Positions 40,149 to 48,316 of a DNA stretch of 64,000 bases are shown here, in pieces (within the stretch, counting starts at the first letter, position 1; each line of letters opens with the position of its first letter). The notes beneath the pieces are model-generated. The model did not search any database. It had not been told where the DNA came from and saw only the letters and a program-made list of their open reading frames with translations. The DNA lies in the IMG/VR virus record IMGVR_UViG_3300034102_002101, positions 1 to 64,000 of that record; one strand, given 5' to 3'. The position numbers were made by a program, and so were the translations under genes. Source of the stretch: a virus.

Positions 40149-40946
40149 ATGCACATCCACGAAAAGATTAAGTCTATAATAGATAGAAGGTTATTGAAGA
40201 ATTCTAAGTTTACAATTAATGACGTAACTATAATATGTCTAAATGCGGATGATTATAATATTTTTATAGAATACGAAAAAGAAAATAATCCAGATTTTAT
40301 AGAAACTAACCCAGAATTTCTTGGTAAGAAAGTTGTACTGTCAAATTCCAATGGAGCTTCCAGAGTATACTTCACAGTAAAAAGTTCAAATAAATCTATT
40401 GGTGTAATAGGGACTGCCGGAAGAAAGGACGACGAATCAAAATTAGGGGTTTTGGAATGGGAATTTATGGTAAAATCTTGTGGGAAGCTAATAGAATCGA
40501 CATGTTCTAACATATTAGTTTCTGGTGGTGCTGCTTGGGCGGACCACGTTGCTGTGCATATGTTCTTAAATAACCCCACCAAACTTAAACTAATTCTACA
40601 TTTACCTGCTGAGTTTGAAGATGGTAAATTTTCAGAATCTACTCCGGACGGAAAAACTGCAAATTTTTACCACAAGCAATTCAGTGAGAAATTAGGGGTC
40701 GATAGTCTAGCACAAATAAAAGAAGCGATACGTTTAGGCTGTGACGTATCATATTATGGTGGATTTAAAATAAGAAACCTATACGTTGCCAGAGATTCCG
40801 AATTAATGCTGGCATTTACATTCGGCGATGATAAGAATCTAAAAGACGGTGGTACTAAGCATACTTTCGAAGAATTTCTAAGAAAAGAAATTAGGGGTTT
40901 GGGTTTTCATGTAAACCTAAATGACCTTTTAGCATACGTGTTTTGA
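40149..40946 (+). CDS. SLOG-like nucleotide-binding protein, 265 aa
   Basis: IGVIGTAGRKDD (about residue 79), NILVSGGAAWADHVAVHMFL (about 118-137), LKLILHLPAEF and a late RDSELMLAFTFGDDKNLKDGGTKHTFEEF are the pattern of the SLOG/DprA/LOG-type Rossmann fold. That fold binds nucleotides or cleaves nucleotide N-glycosidic bonds. SLOG proteins are frequent sensors or effectors in phage-host conflict. The 75-residue N-terminal part is unrecognised. The gene sits behind its own host-type promoter, so it may be made early. Confidence 0.72.
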   Translation: MHIHEKIKSIIDRRLLKNSKFTINDVTIICLNADDYNIFIEYEKENNPDFIETNPEFLGKKVVLSNSNGASRVYFTVKSSNKSIGVIGTAGRKDDESKLGVLEWEFMVKSCGKLIESTCSNILVSGGAAWADHVAVHMFLNNPTKLKLILHLPAEFEDGKFSESTPDGKTANFYHKQFSEKLGVDSLAQIKEAIRLGCDVSYYGGFKIRNLYVARDSELMLAFTFGDDKNLKDGGTKHTFEEFLRKEIRGLGFHVNLNDLLAYVF

Positions 40947-41023
40947 TATACGAAGTAATACTTGAATCACCGGATGTTTATTTTGTTATATTATTAATAA
41001 ATACCGATTTATTATTATTCATT

Positions 41024-41032
41024 ATATTTATA
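41024..41032 (+). promoter_or_regulatory. late-type motif ATATTTATA before tnpB
   Basis: ATATTTATA nine bases before the ATG at 41042. It may be coincidental in this AT-rich gap. Confidence 0.35.
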
Positions 41033-41041
41033 CGTAGCGTA

Positions 41042-42199
41042 ATGAAATCATACAATGTCAAGATAATATTTAAGACAGAAGAAGATAAACAAAAACTTCT
41101 TAAAACTCTTTCTCTTCAAAGAGATGCGTGGAACATAGCTTCCACGCATCGATTTGGTATGAAGAATGGGGAAATTAAAGTTCTCCATGACTTATCATAT
41201 TACGATATAAAAAATAAGATTCAAACACTTCCTTCTCAATATATTATAAAATCTATACGAGATGTAATTGCTGCCTATACCACGATAAAGAGTAATAGAG
41301 TAAAACTAGATGAAGCTGCTTCTAAGAAGCAGCTTTCTTGTCATTTAGACAAGAGATTGTTTAACTGGAGGAATAAAGAAAGAACCACATTCTCAATAAC
41401 AACATATAACAAAAGAGTAACATGCTCAATCGAATATTACGATAAGTTAAAGGAGTTTAGTCTATCAGATATGATTGATCCATCTATATTTGTAAAAGGT
41501 GGAGAAATTTACTTGACACTAATATTTGACGAAAAACAAAGACCATTGTTTAAAGAATCTACCAATTCTGTAGGAATTGATCTCGGTATCAGAAGAATAT
41601 TTTCAACGAGTAAGGGTGATATATTAAAAGATAAGAAATCGTTGAAGATCAAACGAAAAATTCGTTTCCTAAAACGAATTTTGCAAGCAAAGTCAACTTT
41701 AGGTTCTAAGAGTTCAAGGAAACACTTAATTAAACTTAAAAGAAAAGAGCAAAATTTTAACAAAAATTGGACACATAACGTTGTTAATAAAGCACTTTCG
41801 TTGAACAATGATTGTTCAACATTTGTTATCGAAGATCTAAAAGGGGTTAAGAGAACAAAAGGATACAAGAAACAAGGAAATATGAAATCTCAATGGAATC
41901 CATTTGAGTTTCGTAGAATTTTAACTTACAAGGCACAAGCTCTAAACAAAAGAGTGGTAACGGTTAAACCATACTTAACATCACAACTTGACCACCGTGG
42001 TCAAGTTGGTGGAATAAGAATTGGATGTAGGTACAAAGCAGGTGACGGAGTTATGTTGGATGCGGACGTAAACGCCGCAATCAACATACTCAACAAATAC
42101 CTCAAACACCCCAACTCGTGCCTTACGGCACTTGATGGGCAGGTCCGAGTCAACGGACCATATGAAAGAGATAGTTTATCTTTCAAATCGAACAAGTAA
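41042..42199 (+). CDS. tnpB: TnpB-like RuvC nuclease (IS200/IS605 OrfB family), 385 aa
   Basis: The RuvC parts are clear: GIDLGIRRIFST with D180, FVIEDLKGVKR with E264, and LDADVNAAINIL with D342. The zinc ribbon usually found between E and the last D is replaced by SQLDHRGQVGGIRIGCRYKAGDGV, a variant without the CxxC pairs. TnpB proteins are RNA-guided DNA nucleases whose guide (omega RNA) overlaps the 3' end of the gene. No TnpA is visible. An upstream frame from 40943 lacks an ATG, so 41042 is preferred. Likely a mobile or domesticated gene. Confidence 0.85.
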   Translation: MKSYNVKIIFKTEEDKQKLLKTLSLQRDAWNIASTHRFGMKNGEIKVLHDLSYYDIKNKIQTLPSQYIIKSIRDVIAAYTTIKSNRVKLDEAASKKQLSCHLDKRLFNWRNKERTTFSITTYNKRVTCSIEYYDKLKEFSLSDMIDPSIFVKGGEIYLTLIFDEKQRPLFKESTNSVGIDLGIRRIFSTSKGDILKDKKSLKIKRKIRFLKRILQAKSTLGSKSSRKHLIKLKRKEQNFNKNWTHNVVNKALSLNNDCSTFVIEDLKGVKRTKGYKKQGNMKSQWNPFEFRRILTYKAQALNKRVVTVKPYLTSQLDHRGQVGGIRIGCRYKAGDGVMLDADVNAAINILNKYLKHPNSCLTALDGQVRVNGPYERDSLSFKSNK

Positions 42200-42212
42200 A
42201 AATTGTTGGTAG

Positions 42213-42255
42213 TTGACAAGTTTACGTTTTTTAACGAATTTATTATATATTTATA
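42213..42255 (+). promoter_or_regulatory. promoter region of the signal peptidase-like gene
   Basis: TTGACA at 42213-42218 has a TATTAT 22 bases later (too far for a standard promoter), and an ATATTTATA at 42247-42255 lies six bases before the ATG at 42262. Either element could act. Confidence 0.35.
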
Positions 42256-42261
42256 TAATAT

Positions 42262-42693
42262 ATGAGAAATACAATGATCGGTTTATTAATTTTTGGAGCT
42301 ATTGGGTTAGTTCTTTTATCTGTATATGATAATAATTATAGCTATAATAGTTTACCGAGGAAAGTAGCTATACATTCAAAATCAGAGATTAAGTCTATGG
42401 ATGGTGTTTTTGCTATATTGGGAACAGGTTCCATGGCACCATACATTAAAGGTGGAAACCCTACTGCTATAGTTGCTTATGCTGCAACGGATAAGAATAT
42501 TAAGTTTATTGGATTACGTAAACAAGATCTGGTAATTTATAGAAATGGTAATAGCTTTATTATTCATCAGTTGGTCGGCAATGACTCTGCTGGATGGATA
42601 GTATCTGGGTATAATAACAAATTTTATGATTCCGGTAGAGTTACCGAAGAAAACTTTGTTGGTAAGGTTGTTCTTGTGTATGAATTGGAATGA
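42262..42693 (+). CDS. signal peptidase I-like protein, Ser-His type, 143 aa
   Basis: An N-terminal transmembrane helix (MIGLLIFGAIGLVLLSVY) is followed by GTGSMAPYI with the nucleophile Ser57. KQDLVIYRNGNSFIIHQLVG then places His102 where bacterial enzymes have Lys, as in ER/archaeal-type (S26B) signal peptidases. SGYNNKFYD occupies the position of the KGDNN box. The product may cleave leaders of phage proteins such as the lipoprotein and membrane proteins, or activate a virion protein. It is short for the family and the activity is inferred. Confidence 0.7.
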   Translation: MRNTMIGLLIFGAIGLVLLSVYDNNYSYNSLPRKVAIHSKSEIKSMDGVFAILGTGSMAPYIKGGNPTAIVAYAATDKNIKFIGLRKQDLVIYRNGNSFIIHQLVGNDSAGWIVSGYNNKFYDSGRVTEENFVGKVVLVYELE

Positions 42694-42755
42694 ACACAAA
42701 ATAAACGGATAATAACTAAAATATTACCATATTTATTTGCATAACCTAGACACAA

Positions 42756-43616
42756 ATGATTTATAAAAAAATAGCAGATTTCCCAACAAAGTCAATAGGT
42801 TCATATACTGGAAATGAATTACTACTGATATCCGATACTGTTTACAATGCGAAGATAAAAACATCGGAATTAAAACAATTTTTCTTGGAAAGTGCTAGTT
42901 ATATAGCTAACTCCGGAAATATAAGCATAAAGGCAGGTATTAATGGTACCGAAAGTGTGAATTTTTCATCGAGCGTAAACATCACCGGAGATGTTTCTAT
43001 TTTAGGGGTTTTGAATGTAACTGAGGTAAACCAGATCAATGTCTCGGATTTATACGTTAGAGATAAGCTGATAGTATTAAATTCTAGTGGTAGTAATTTG
43101 ACTGCTACTGGTAGCGGTATTACGGTCAGTGGAAGTTCCGGGACAGTGTCTTCTGTATTGTTTGATCCGGCTTTACCATCTAAATGGAAAATAGATGGGA
43201 AACAAATTGTTACCGTATCTGACGCTCAGACATTAACAAATAAAGTATTAAATTCTACACAAATTACCGGTAGCGTTACTTTATCCGGTTCTTTAGATAC
43301 GTTTGGTATCAGGAATATTAAGTTCACCTCACTATCCGGTGCCAGTCCAGTTGTGCCACTTACTAATGAGTATGTATTGCTAAATTCGTCAAATGGTACC
43401 GCTAGTTTAAGTCCATGCGCAGGAATGACTGGTAGGGTAATAACAATAAAGAATCTAACACCCGGTGATTGTATGATATCGGCTAGTTCTGGTGAGCTTA
43501 TAGATAGAGAAAATTCATACACATTGGAAATGGATGATGCTATACAATTTATAGGTTCGGCAAGTGTTTGGTATACGTTCGCATACTCACCAGCAAGCGA
43601 AGTCATAATCACGTAA
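42756..43616 (+). CDS. tail fibre protein, 286 aa
   Basis: The N-terminal module (MIYKKIADFPTKSIGSYTGNELLLISD) matches the pattern of the other fibres. The body is Gly/Ser/Thr-rich beta structure (TGDVSILGVLNVTEVNQINV, VSDAQTLTNKVLNSTQITGS, a block common in phage tail fibres). The tip (ITIKNLTPGDCMISASSGELIDRENSYTL) resembles compact beta tips of carbohydrate-binding fibres. An ATATTTATT lies about 20 bases upstream. Confidence 0.78.
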   Translation: MIYKKIADFPTKSIGSYTGNELLLISDTVYNAKIKTSELKQFFLESASYIANSGNISIKAGINGTESVNFSSSVNITGDVSILGVLNVTEVNQINVSDLYVRDKLIVLNSSGSNLTATGSGITVSGSSGTVSSVLFDPALPSKWKIDGKQIVTVSDAQTLTNKVLNSTQITGSVTLSGSLDTFGIRNIKFTSLSGASPVVPLTNEYVLLNSSNGTASLSPCAGMTGRVITIKNLTPGDCMISASSGELIDRENSYTLEMDDAIQFIGSASVWYTFAYSPASEVIIT

Positions 43617-43622
43617 TATCTT

Positions 43623-43919
43623 ATGAAGTTGATTGATTTACTATTCGAAAATGTTACCAAGGATCTCTACCAAGATTCTATAAGAAACGCATTACCAAAT
43701 TATAAGGTATCGACGAGTAAAAGCGGAGATAGCGACTTTATAACCATTAAAATATCGGATCTATTAGATAAACCTATCGGTGAATATAAAAGGTTTATAA
43801 CTAACGCAACACTCAACAAAACACACAATTGTAGTGGCGATATAAAGTCAATCGTAGATAAACACGATATCGAATTTTCAAAGAAACACAAATTAAGAAT
43901 AACCGGAGAGAATAATTAA
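43623..43919 (+). CDS. hypothetical protein, 98 aa
   Basis: Begins MKLIDLLFENVTKDLYQDSI, an amphipathic start helix seen in several unassigned proteins of large phages. The rest is alpha/beta with a basic end. Placed between two fibre genes; may be a fibre assembly or accessory protein. Confidence 0.65.
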   Translation: MKLIDLLFENVTKDLYQDSIRNALPNYKVSTSKSGDSDFITIKISDLLDKPIGEYKRFITNATLNKTHNCSGDIKSIVDKHDIEFSKKHKLRITGENN

Positions 43920-43924
43920 AAACC

Positions 43925-45241
43925 ATGAGTGGAATCCCAATTTATACATTACCAGAAAAGACCGAACTAGATCAGTTAGATTATATTCCGGTTTCTAGTG
44001 ACACACAAACTTCCAAAGTAACTCCGTATAATTTTAGAAAGAACATGGATAAGACAGTATCGTTGCCCACAACAAGCAGCGTATCGGCAGATGATTATAT
44101 AAAGGTTGATAGTTTCACATATGGAACAAGAGCATTGAGAGTAAGAAATTCGGTAATATATAGCGCAATGACAAGTACGACAGCAGCATTTAATGAACTG
44201 GTACTTGGCTCTGACTTGAGGATGACAAACGCAAGAGTTCCGTTACCTCATTCCCATTCGATAACGAATATGACGGATTTTGATCCCGCCAACTACATAA
44301 CGAATTCTAGATTAGGTTTACCGAACGGTATTGCCCCCCTCGATTCAAGTAGCCTAGTACCATCTACATATTTACCACCATTTCCAATAACTAACATACC
44401 AAGCGCAAGTGGGATATTCTCGAACGCAGTTAACTTAATATCCGATAATAATGTTCAGGGAGCAATTGATAAATTATCAAATGCTGCTTATATACTAATA
44501 AATTCAGCATCTGCTGGTGTCACAGGTACCACTAATGTACAGGGAGCACTTGGTCAAAAGTTGAGTTTACTAGGTGGGTCTATGACTGGTTTACTCGTAG
44601 CACAAGCAAACAACTTTAGGATAGGTGCCAATGACTTAATAGCAATATCGAATAATATAGGAATAGGAACATCCACACCAACTACAAAATTAGACGTTGC
44701 TGGTAACATAAAGGGTACCGATTTTATCTATGTCACCTCGAACGGGTTTCCGCAATTTGTATTACAAGACCCGTCTGGTCAAACTAATAGATATGCTATT
44801 TGGAGAGATCCTTCCGATGTTTTATCTATTGGTCCACAAACTACTTCTGGTGCCGGTACCGCAGCGTTATCGATATACAGGGACACACAAGCAACATTTA
44901 GTTCAAATCTGCGGGTTGTTGGTGATATAACGGCTTTTTATTCATCCGACAGAAGACTAAAGGATAACATTAAAAATATAGAAAACCCAATAGACAAGAT
45001 ACGAAAAATTAACGGTGTATCGTTCGACTGGAACGACAAACAGAGTACTCATACTGGTCATGATATCGGGGTGGTTGCACAAGAGATTGAGTCAGTTTTC
45101 CCCGAATTGGTTACGACCAGAGACAATGGGTATAAAGCTGTTAAATACGAAAAGTTGGTCGCGTTATTGATTGAGGGAATCAAGGATCTACAAACGCAGA
45201 TAGATGAACTGAAGCGGGATGATATATCACGTTGTCCGTAA
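43925..45241 (+). CDS. tail fibre with S74 intramolecular chaperone domain, 438 aa
   Basis: The N-terminal module is SGIPIYTLPEKTELDQLDYIPVSSD, and the body contains NIGIGTSTPTTKLDVAGNIKGT. The C-terminal 100 residues are a clear peptidase_S74/endosialidase-type chaperone: SSDRRLKDNIKNIENPIDKI, VSFDWND, HDIGVVAQEIESVFPELV, YKAVKYEKLVALLIEGIKDLQ. This domain folds the trimer and then cuts itself off at the serine of the SSDRRLK region. Probable receptor-binding fibre. Confidence 0.9.
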   Translation: MSGIPIYTLPEKTELDQLDYIPVSSDTQTSKVTPYNFRKNMDKTVSLPTTSSVSADDYIKVDSFTYGTRALRVRNSVIYSAMTSTTAAFNELVLGSDLRMTNARVPLPHSHSITNMTDFDPANYITNSRLGLPNGIAPLDSSSLVPSTYLPPFPITNIPSASGIFSNAVNLISDNNVQGAIDKLSNAAYILINSASAGVTGTTNVQGALGQKLSLLGGSMTGLLVAQANNFRIGANDLIAISNNIGIGTSTPTTKLDVAGNIKGTDFIYVTSNGFPQFVLQDPSGQTNRYAIWRDPSDVLSIGPQTTSGAGTAALSIYRDTQATFSSNLRVVGDITAFYSSDRRLKDNIKNIENPIDKIRKINGVSFDWNDKQSTHTGHDIGVVAQEIESVFPELVTTRDNGYKAVKYEKLVALLIEGIKDLQTQIDELKRDDISRCP

Positions 45242-45319
45242 ACGCTTCCATACACTAACTAACCACAATCGACTCTAAGCCCAGTAAGCTTTCTTTGTTA
45301 AAAATAGGATATAAATGTA

Positions 45320-45347
45320 TTGACATTATAGATAAATTTATTAATAT
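45320..45347 (+). promoter_or_regulatory. sigma70-like promoter
   Basis: TTGACA 45320-45325, 16 bases, TAATAT 45342-45347, start codon at 45363. Lies in the 120-base gap after the S74 fibre; nothing else is seen there. Confidence 0.5.
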
Positions 45348-45362
45348 ACGATCAATAAAATT

Positions 45363-45884
45363 ATGGCAGCCGTACCACCAACAGGACAAATCAGTGTATC
45401 AGATATTATATCTGCCGCGAATGACCAATATGCAACACCGGACTTTTCTACAAATGTTAGTTTATCTGCCTTGAGAGCTAGGCTAAAATTAGGTCAAAGT
45501 AATGTTCCGTCATCAAATTTAAACGTTGGATTCTCATCGACCAGAAATTCGCAGTTTATCACATATAAAATAACAGCATACCCAGAGTCCGTATCAACTT
45601 ATGCTACAAATAATAACGGAATAATTGAGGTGGAGATAGATGAGGAAATGCTTGTTGGATATGGGTTAAGCGTAACAGTGTCATTAAGTACGGGAGAAAC
45701 AGAGACGAAGAATATAATAGGTACAGAATCAAATATATTTTCATTAACAGGTCTGAGTGGGGATTCCGTTACCGCACGTACCGTAACTGTCCGCGACAAT
45801 TTATCTGCACATCAAGTATCGGATAGTATAATCGTTCCATATGGTGGAACAACAAATAACGTAGTTTTTAGAAATCGAGCATGA
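45363..45884 (+). CDS. tail structural protein, 173 aa
   Basis: Begins AAVPPTGQISVSDIISAAND, a start seen in phage tail and fibre-linked proteins. The C-terminal 80 residues are an Ig-like or fibronectin-like beta domain (YKITAYPESVSTYATNN ... TARTVTVRDN). Probable minor virion protein. Overlaps the next gene by four bases. Confidence 0.68.
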   Translation: MAAVPPTGQISVSDIISAANDQYATPDFSTNVSLSALRARLKLGQSNVPSSNLNVGFSSTRNSQFITYKITAYPESVSTYATNNNGIIEVEIDEEMLVGYGLSVTVSLSTGETETKNIIGTESNIFSLTGLSGDSVTARTVTVRDNLSAHQVSDSIIVPYGGTTNNVVFRNRA

Positions 45885-46576
45885 ATATTGACAACCTAAA
45901 AAAAATATTAAGTACTACAGCAATCACACTGAAAATTAAATCCAGTGGGATTAATGTATTCTGTTTAATGCCCCAAACAATAACTAGCTATTCAAATGGA
46001 ATTGAAATATATGATTATGTTGAGGACAAAAAATATCTAATAACTCAGCACACTGAGCTTGATTTCATATCAACTAAATATTTCTCATACCCGTCCGATA
46101 AGGAATTCATAAATTATGAAGATTTCCATAAAAATAATTCAAGTAATATACAAATTAACAATAATAAAAGCTTATTAACCTTTACTAAAATAAAAGAATT
46201 TTATCAACAATTTAATGATGATGATACATCGATAAACAGACTGAAATTATTGAATCACTTTTGTGATGTTGAAATTTTAAAAAGATTTGGAATACGGAAT
46301 CTGGAAAATTTTTATACCAACCGCAAAGGGTGGATCGATGAAGCCAAATTAAGAGTCACTTCTATGCTAGAAAATTCGATGAATTCTTCGATATCAAAGT
46401 TGAACGACGAAAGAAATTTATATGTGAGTAATAACGACACTTCATCTATCGAGGAAGTTGATTTGGTTATATCATTGATAAAAGAATCTGTCGCGGAGAC
46501 AACTTTCGATGATGTTAATGAACTGAACGACTTTTATAAAGCATGGCCGAGAATTTTATTGCCAACACCATTTTGA
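45881..46576 (+). CDS. hypothetical protein, 231 aa
   Basis: Acidic and Asn/Ser-rich with a helical C-terminal half (KLRVTSMLENSMNSSISKL, VDLVISLIKESVAETTF). No family recognised. It links the tail region to the glycan island and overlaps the first glycosyltransferase by 34 bases. Confidence 0.66.
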   Translation: MNIDNLKKILSTTAITLKIKSSGINVFCLMPQTITSYSNGIEIYDYVEDKKYLITQHTELDFISTKYFSYPSDKEFINYEDFHKNNSSNIQINNNKSLLTFTKIKEFYQQFNDDDTSINRLKLLNHFCDVEILKRFGIRNLENFYTNRKGWIDEAKLRVTSMLENSMNSSISKLNDERNLYVSNNDTSSIEEVDLVISLIKESVAETTFDDVNELNDFYKAWPRILLPTPF

Positions 46577-47259
46577 AAAAATGTATAACAATTTCATGTG
46601 ATGTTGATTATGAGACTTATGCGATAAATTGCGTAAAGTCTATAAGAAACGTTTCGTCTGTTGATGTGATGGTAAGAACCATCGATTTTAAGTCCGAAAT
46701 AATTGAATCGATTTACAATACCACGACCATGGTTGACATGGTTAGATTGTCAACAAAAAAACGGATAAAAAGTAAAATAGATAGATTGGATCTAAACAAT
46801 TGGCGACATAATTTATGTTCGGATAGATCTGTGTATGCATGTCATAGTAGATTTGTAAATGTGATGGAACTATTTAAGAATGGATATGATATGGTATATT
46901 CGATTGACTGTGATTTTGTATTTAAAAAAAATTTTGATTCTCTTTGGTCATTGGAAGGTGATATTTCTATGCATGATCCTTTTGATGATAGTGGATTTGA
47001 AGATGCTATTCTGTATAAAAACACGGATAATTCAATAAAATTTTTAAGATCTGTGAATGATATAATTTCAGAAGATCCATTTTTCTGGGAAAAAGATATG
47101 GAAGCCATACAAAAATCGAAGATGGTGTGCGGGTTAAAAATTTCACAACTTCCTATGATATATAGAGATCATTTATGTTCAGACGATAGTTTGATATGGA
47201 GTGGATATGGAAAGTCTAAATTCAATTCTAATTTTATATATGAAAAAAATTGTAAATAG
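46543..47259 (+). CDS. glycosyltransferase-like protein, 238 aa
   Basis: A GT-A-like protein: CITISCDVDYETYAINCVKSI at the start (compare the enzymes at 50226 and 55418), and YSIDCDFVFKKNFDSLW carrying a D-x-D metal and nucleotide-sugar motif. SLIWSGYGKSK lies near the end. First gene of the glycan island. Donor and acceptor unknown. Confidence 0.7.
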   Translation: MAENFIANTILKKCITISCDVDYETYAINCVKSIRNVSSVDVMVRTIDFKSEIIESIYNTTTMVDMVRLSTKKRIKSKIDRLDLNNWRHNLCSDRSVYACHSRFVNVMELFKNGYDMVYSIDCDFVFKKNFDSLWSLEGDISMHDPFDDSGFEDAILYKNTDNSIKFLRSVNDIISEDPFFWEKDMEAIQKSKMVCGLKISQLPMIYRDHLCSDDSLIWSGYGKSKFNSNFIYEKNCK

Positions 47260-48316
47260 TTATAACGAATGGGATAAATTGGAAGAGGTTATTGTTGGGT
47301 GCGGAATACCAACTAATATACCAGCAATCGATTTTACATTTAAAATGTTTTTTCATGATAACCTGATTGGGATAAACGAATTTAGACACGAAATATTAAA
47401 AAAACATATAGATGAGCACAACGAGGATATAGAATCATTCGCAGAGCTATTGAAAAGTCTTGGGGTAATAGTGAAAAGGCCGAAAGTTCCTGATAAGATT
47501 CACAAGGTGAAAACACATTCATGGAATAGTGAGGTTCACCCATCACTAAATGTCAGGGATTTGACTGTCGTCATCGGAGACGAAATAATAGAAACCCCAC
47601 CTTCATGTAGATGGAGATACTATGAGACAGATTTCATGAAACATCTATTTCTCGATTATTTCAATAATGGAGCTAAATGGACACAAGTCCCAAAACCAAT
47701 TATTACGGACATGTCATTTGATATGTCTTATATCGAGAAAACTGGTGGAATTATAAACAGAAAAGAATCTTATATGGATTGTGGATATGAGATAATGTTT
47801 GATGCCGCTAACATGATGAGATTCGGGAAACATATATTGTTCAATTGTTCAAATGAGAATAGTAGAATGGGAATGAAGTGGTTACAAAGACATTTAGGAG
47901 ATAAACATATTGTCTGGGGAGTAGATATATGCGACAATCACATAGATTCATCTATATTACCACTAAAACCAGGCTTATGTATTGTCACCAGAGAGGATTT
48001 TTGGCACAAATTACCTGCACCATTACAGAAATGGGATAAGATATACATTCCACAACTCAATAGAACTACAGAAGAATTTCATATGCAGGGAATTAAGTTG
48101 GCATCTCCAAGGATCGAATTAAATGTATTTTCAGTATCACCGGAGTTGGTCATTTGCCACCCAAACTATGAAAAAATTCTAAATCAGAAATTGAATCCAC
48201 ATGGAATATCGGCAATTGGATCTAGAATGAGACACTGTGAAATCTTTTCTGGGGCACATCATTGCACTACACTAGACATTAGACGAGACGGAATCATGGA
48301 GGATTATTTCACATGA
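47240..48316 (+). CDS. amidinotransferase (AGAT family), 358 aa
   Basis: ATG at 47240 gives EWDKLEEVIVGCG at residues 10-22, the standard family start. The active-site residues are present: MFDAANMMRFGKHILF with D188, NHIDSSILPLKPG with H234, and GAHHCTTLDIRRDG with the nucleophile C342. These enzymes move the amidino group of arginine to an amine to make a guanidino compound, as in creatine or streptomycin-type inosamine synthesis. Beside an aminotransferase and sugar enzymes, an amino-sugar acceptor is plausible (inferred). Confidence 0.88.
   Translation: MKKIVNSYNEWDKLEEVIVGCGIPTNIPAIDFTFKMFFHDNLIGINEFRHEILKKHIDEHNEDIESFAELLKSLGVIVKRPKVPDKIHKVKTHSWNSEVHPSLNVRDLTVVIGDEIIETPPSCRWRYYETDFMKHLFLDYFNNGAKWTQVPKPIITDMSFDMSYIEKTGGIINRKESYMDCGYEIMFDAANMMRFGKHILFNCSNENSRMGMKWLQRHLGDKHIVWGVDICDNHIDSSILPLKPGLCIVTREDFWHKLPAPLQKWDKIYIPQLNRTTEEFHMQGIKLASPRIELNVFSVSPELVICHPNYEKILNQKLNPHGISAIGSRMRHCEIFSGAHHCTTLDIRRDGIMEDYFT

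Noticed and set aside
40943-41041. An N-terminal extension of the TnpB protein from 40943
   Set aside because: It would start at TTG overlapping the upstream stop and adds a hydrophobic stretch not found in TnpB; the ATG at 41042 gives the normal family start.
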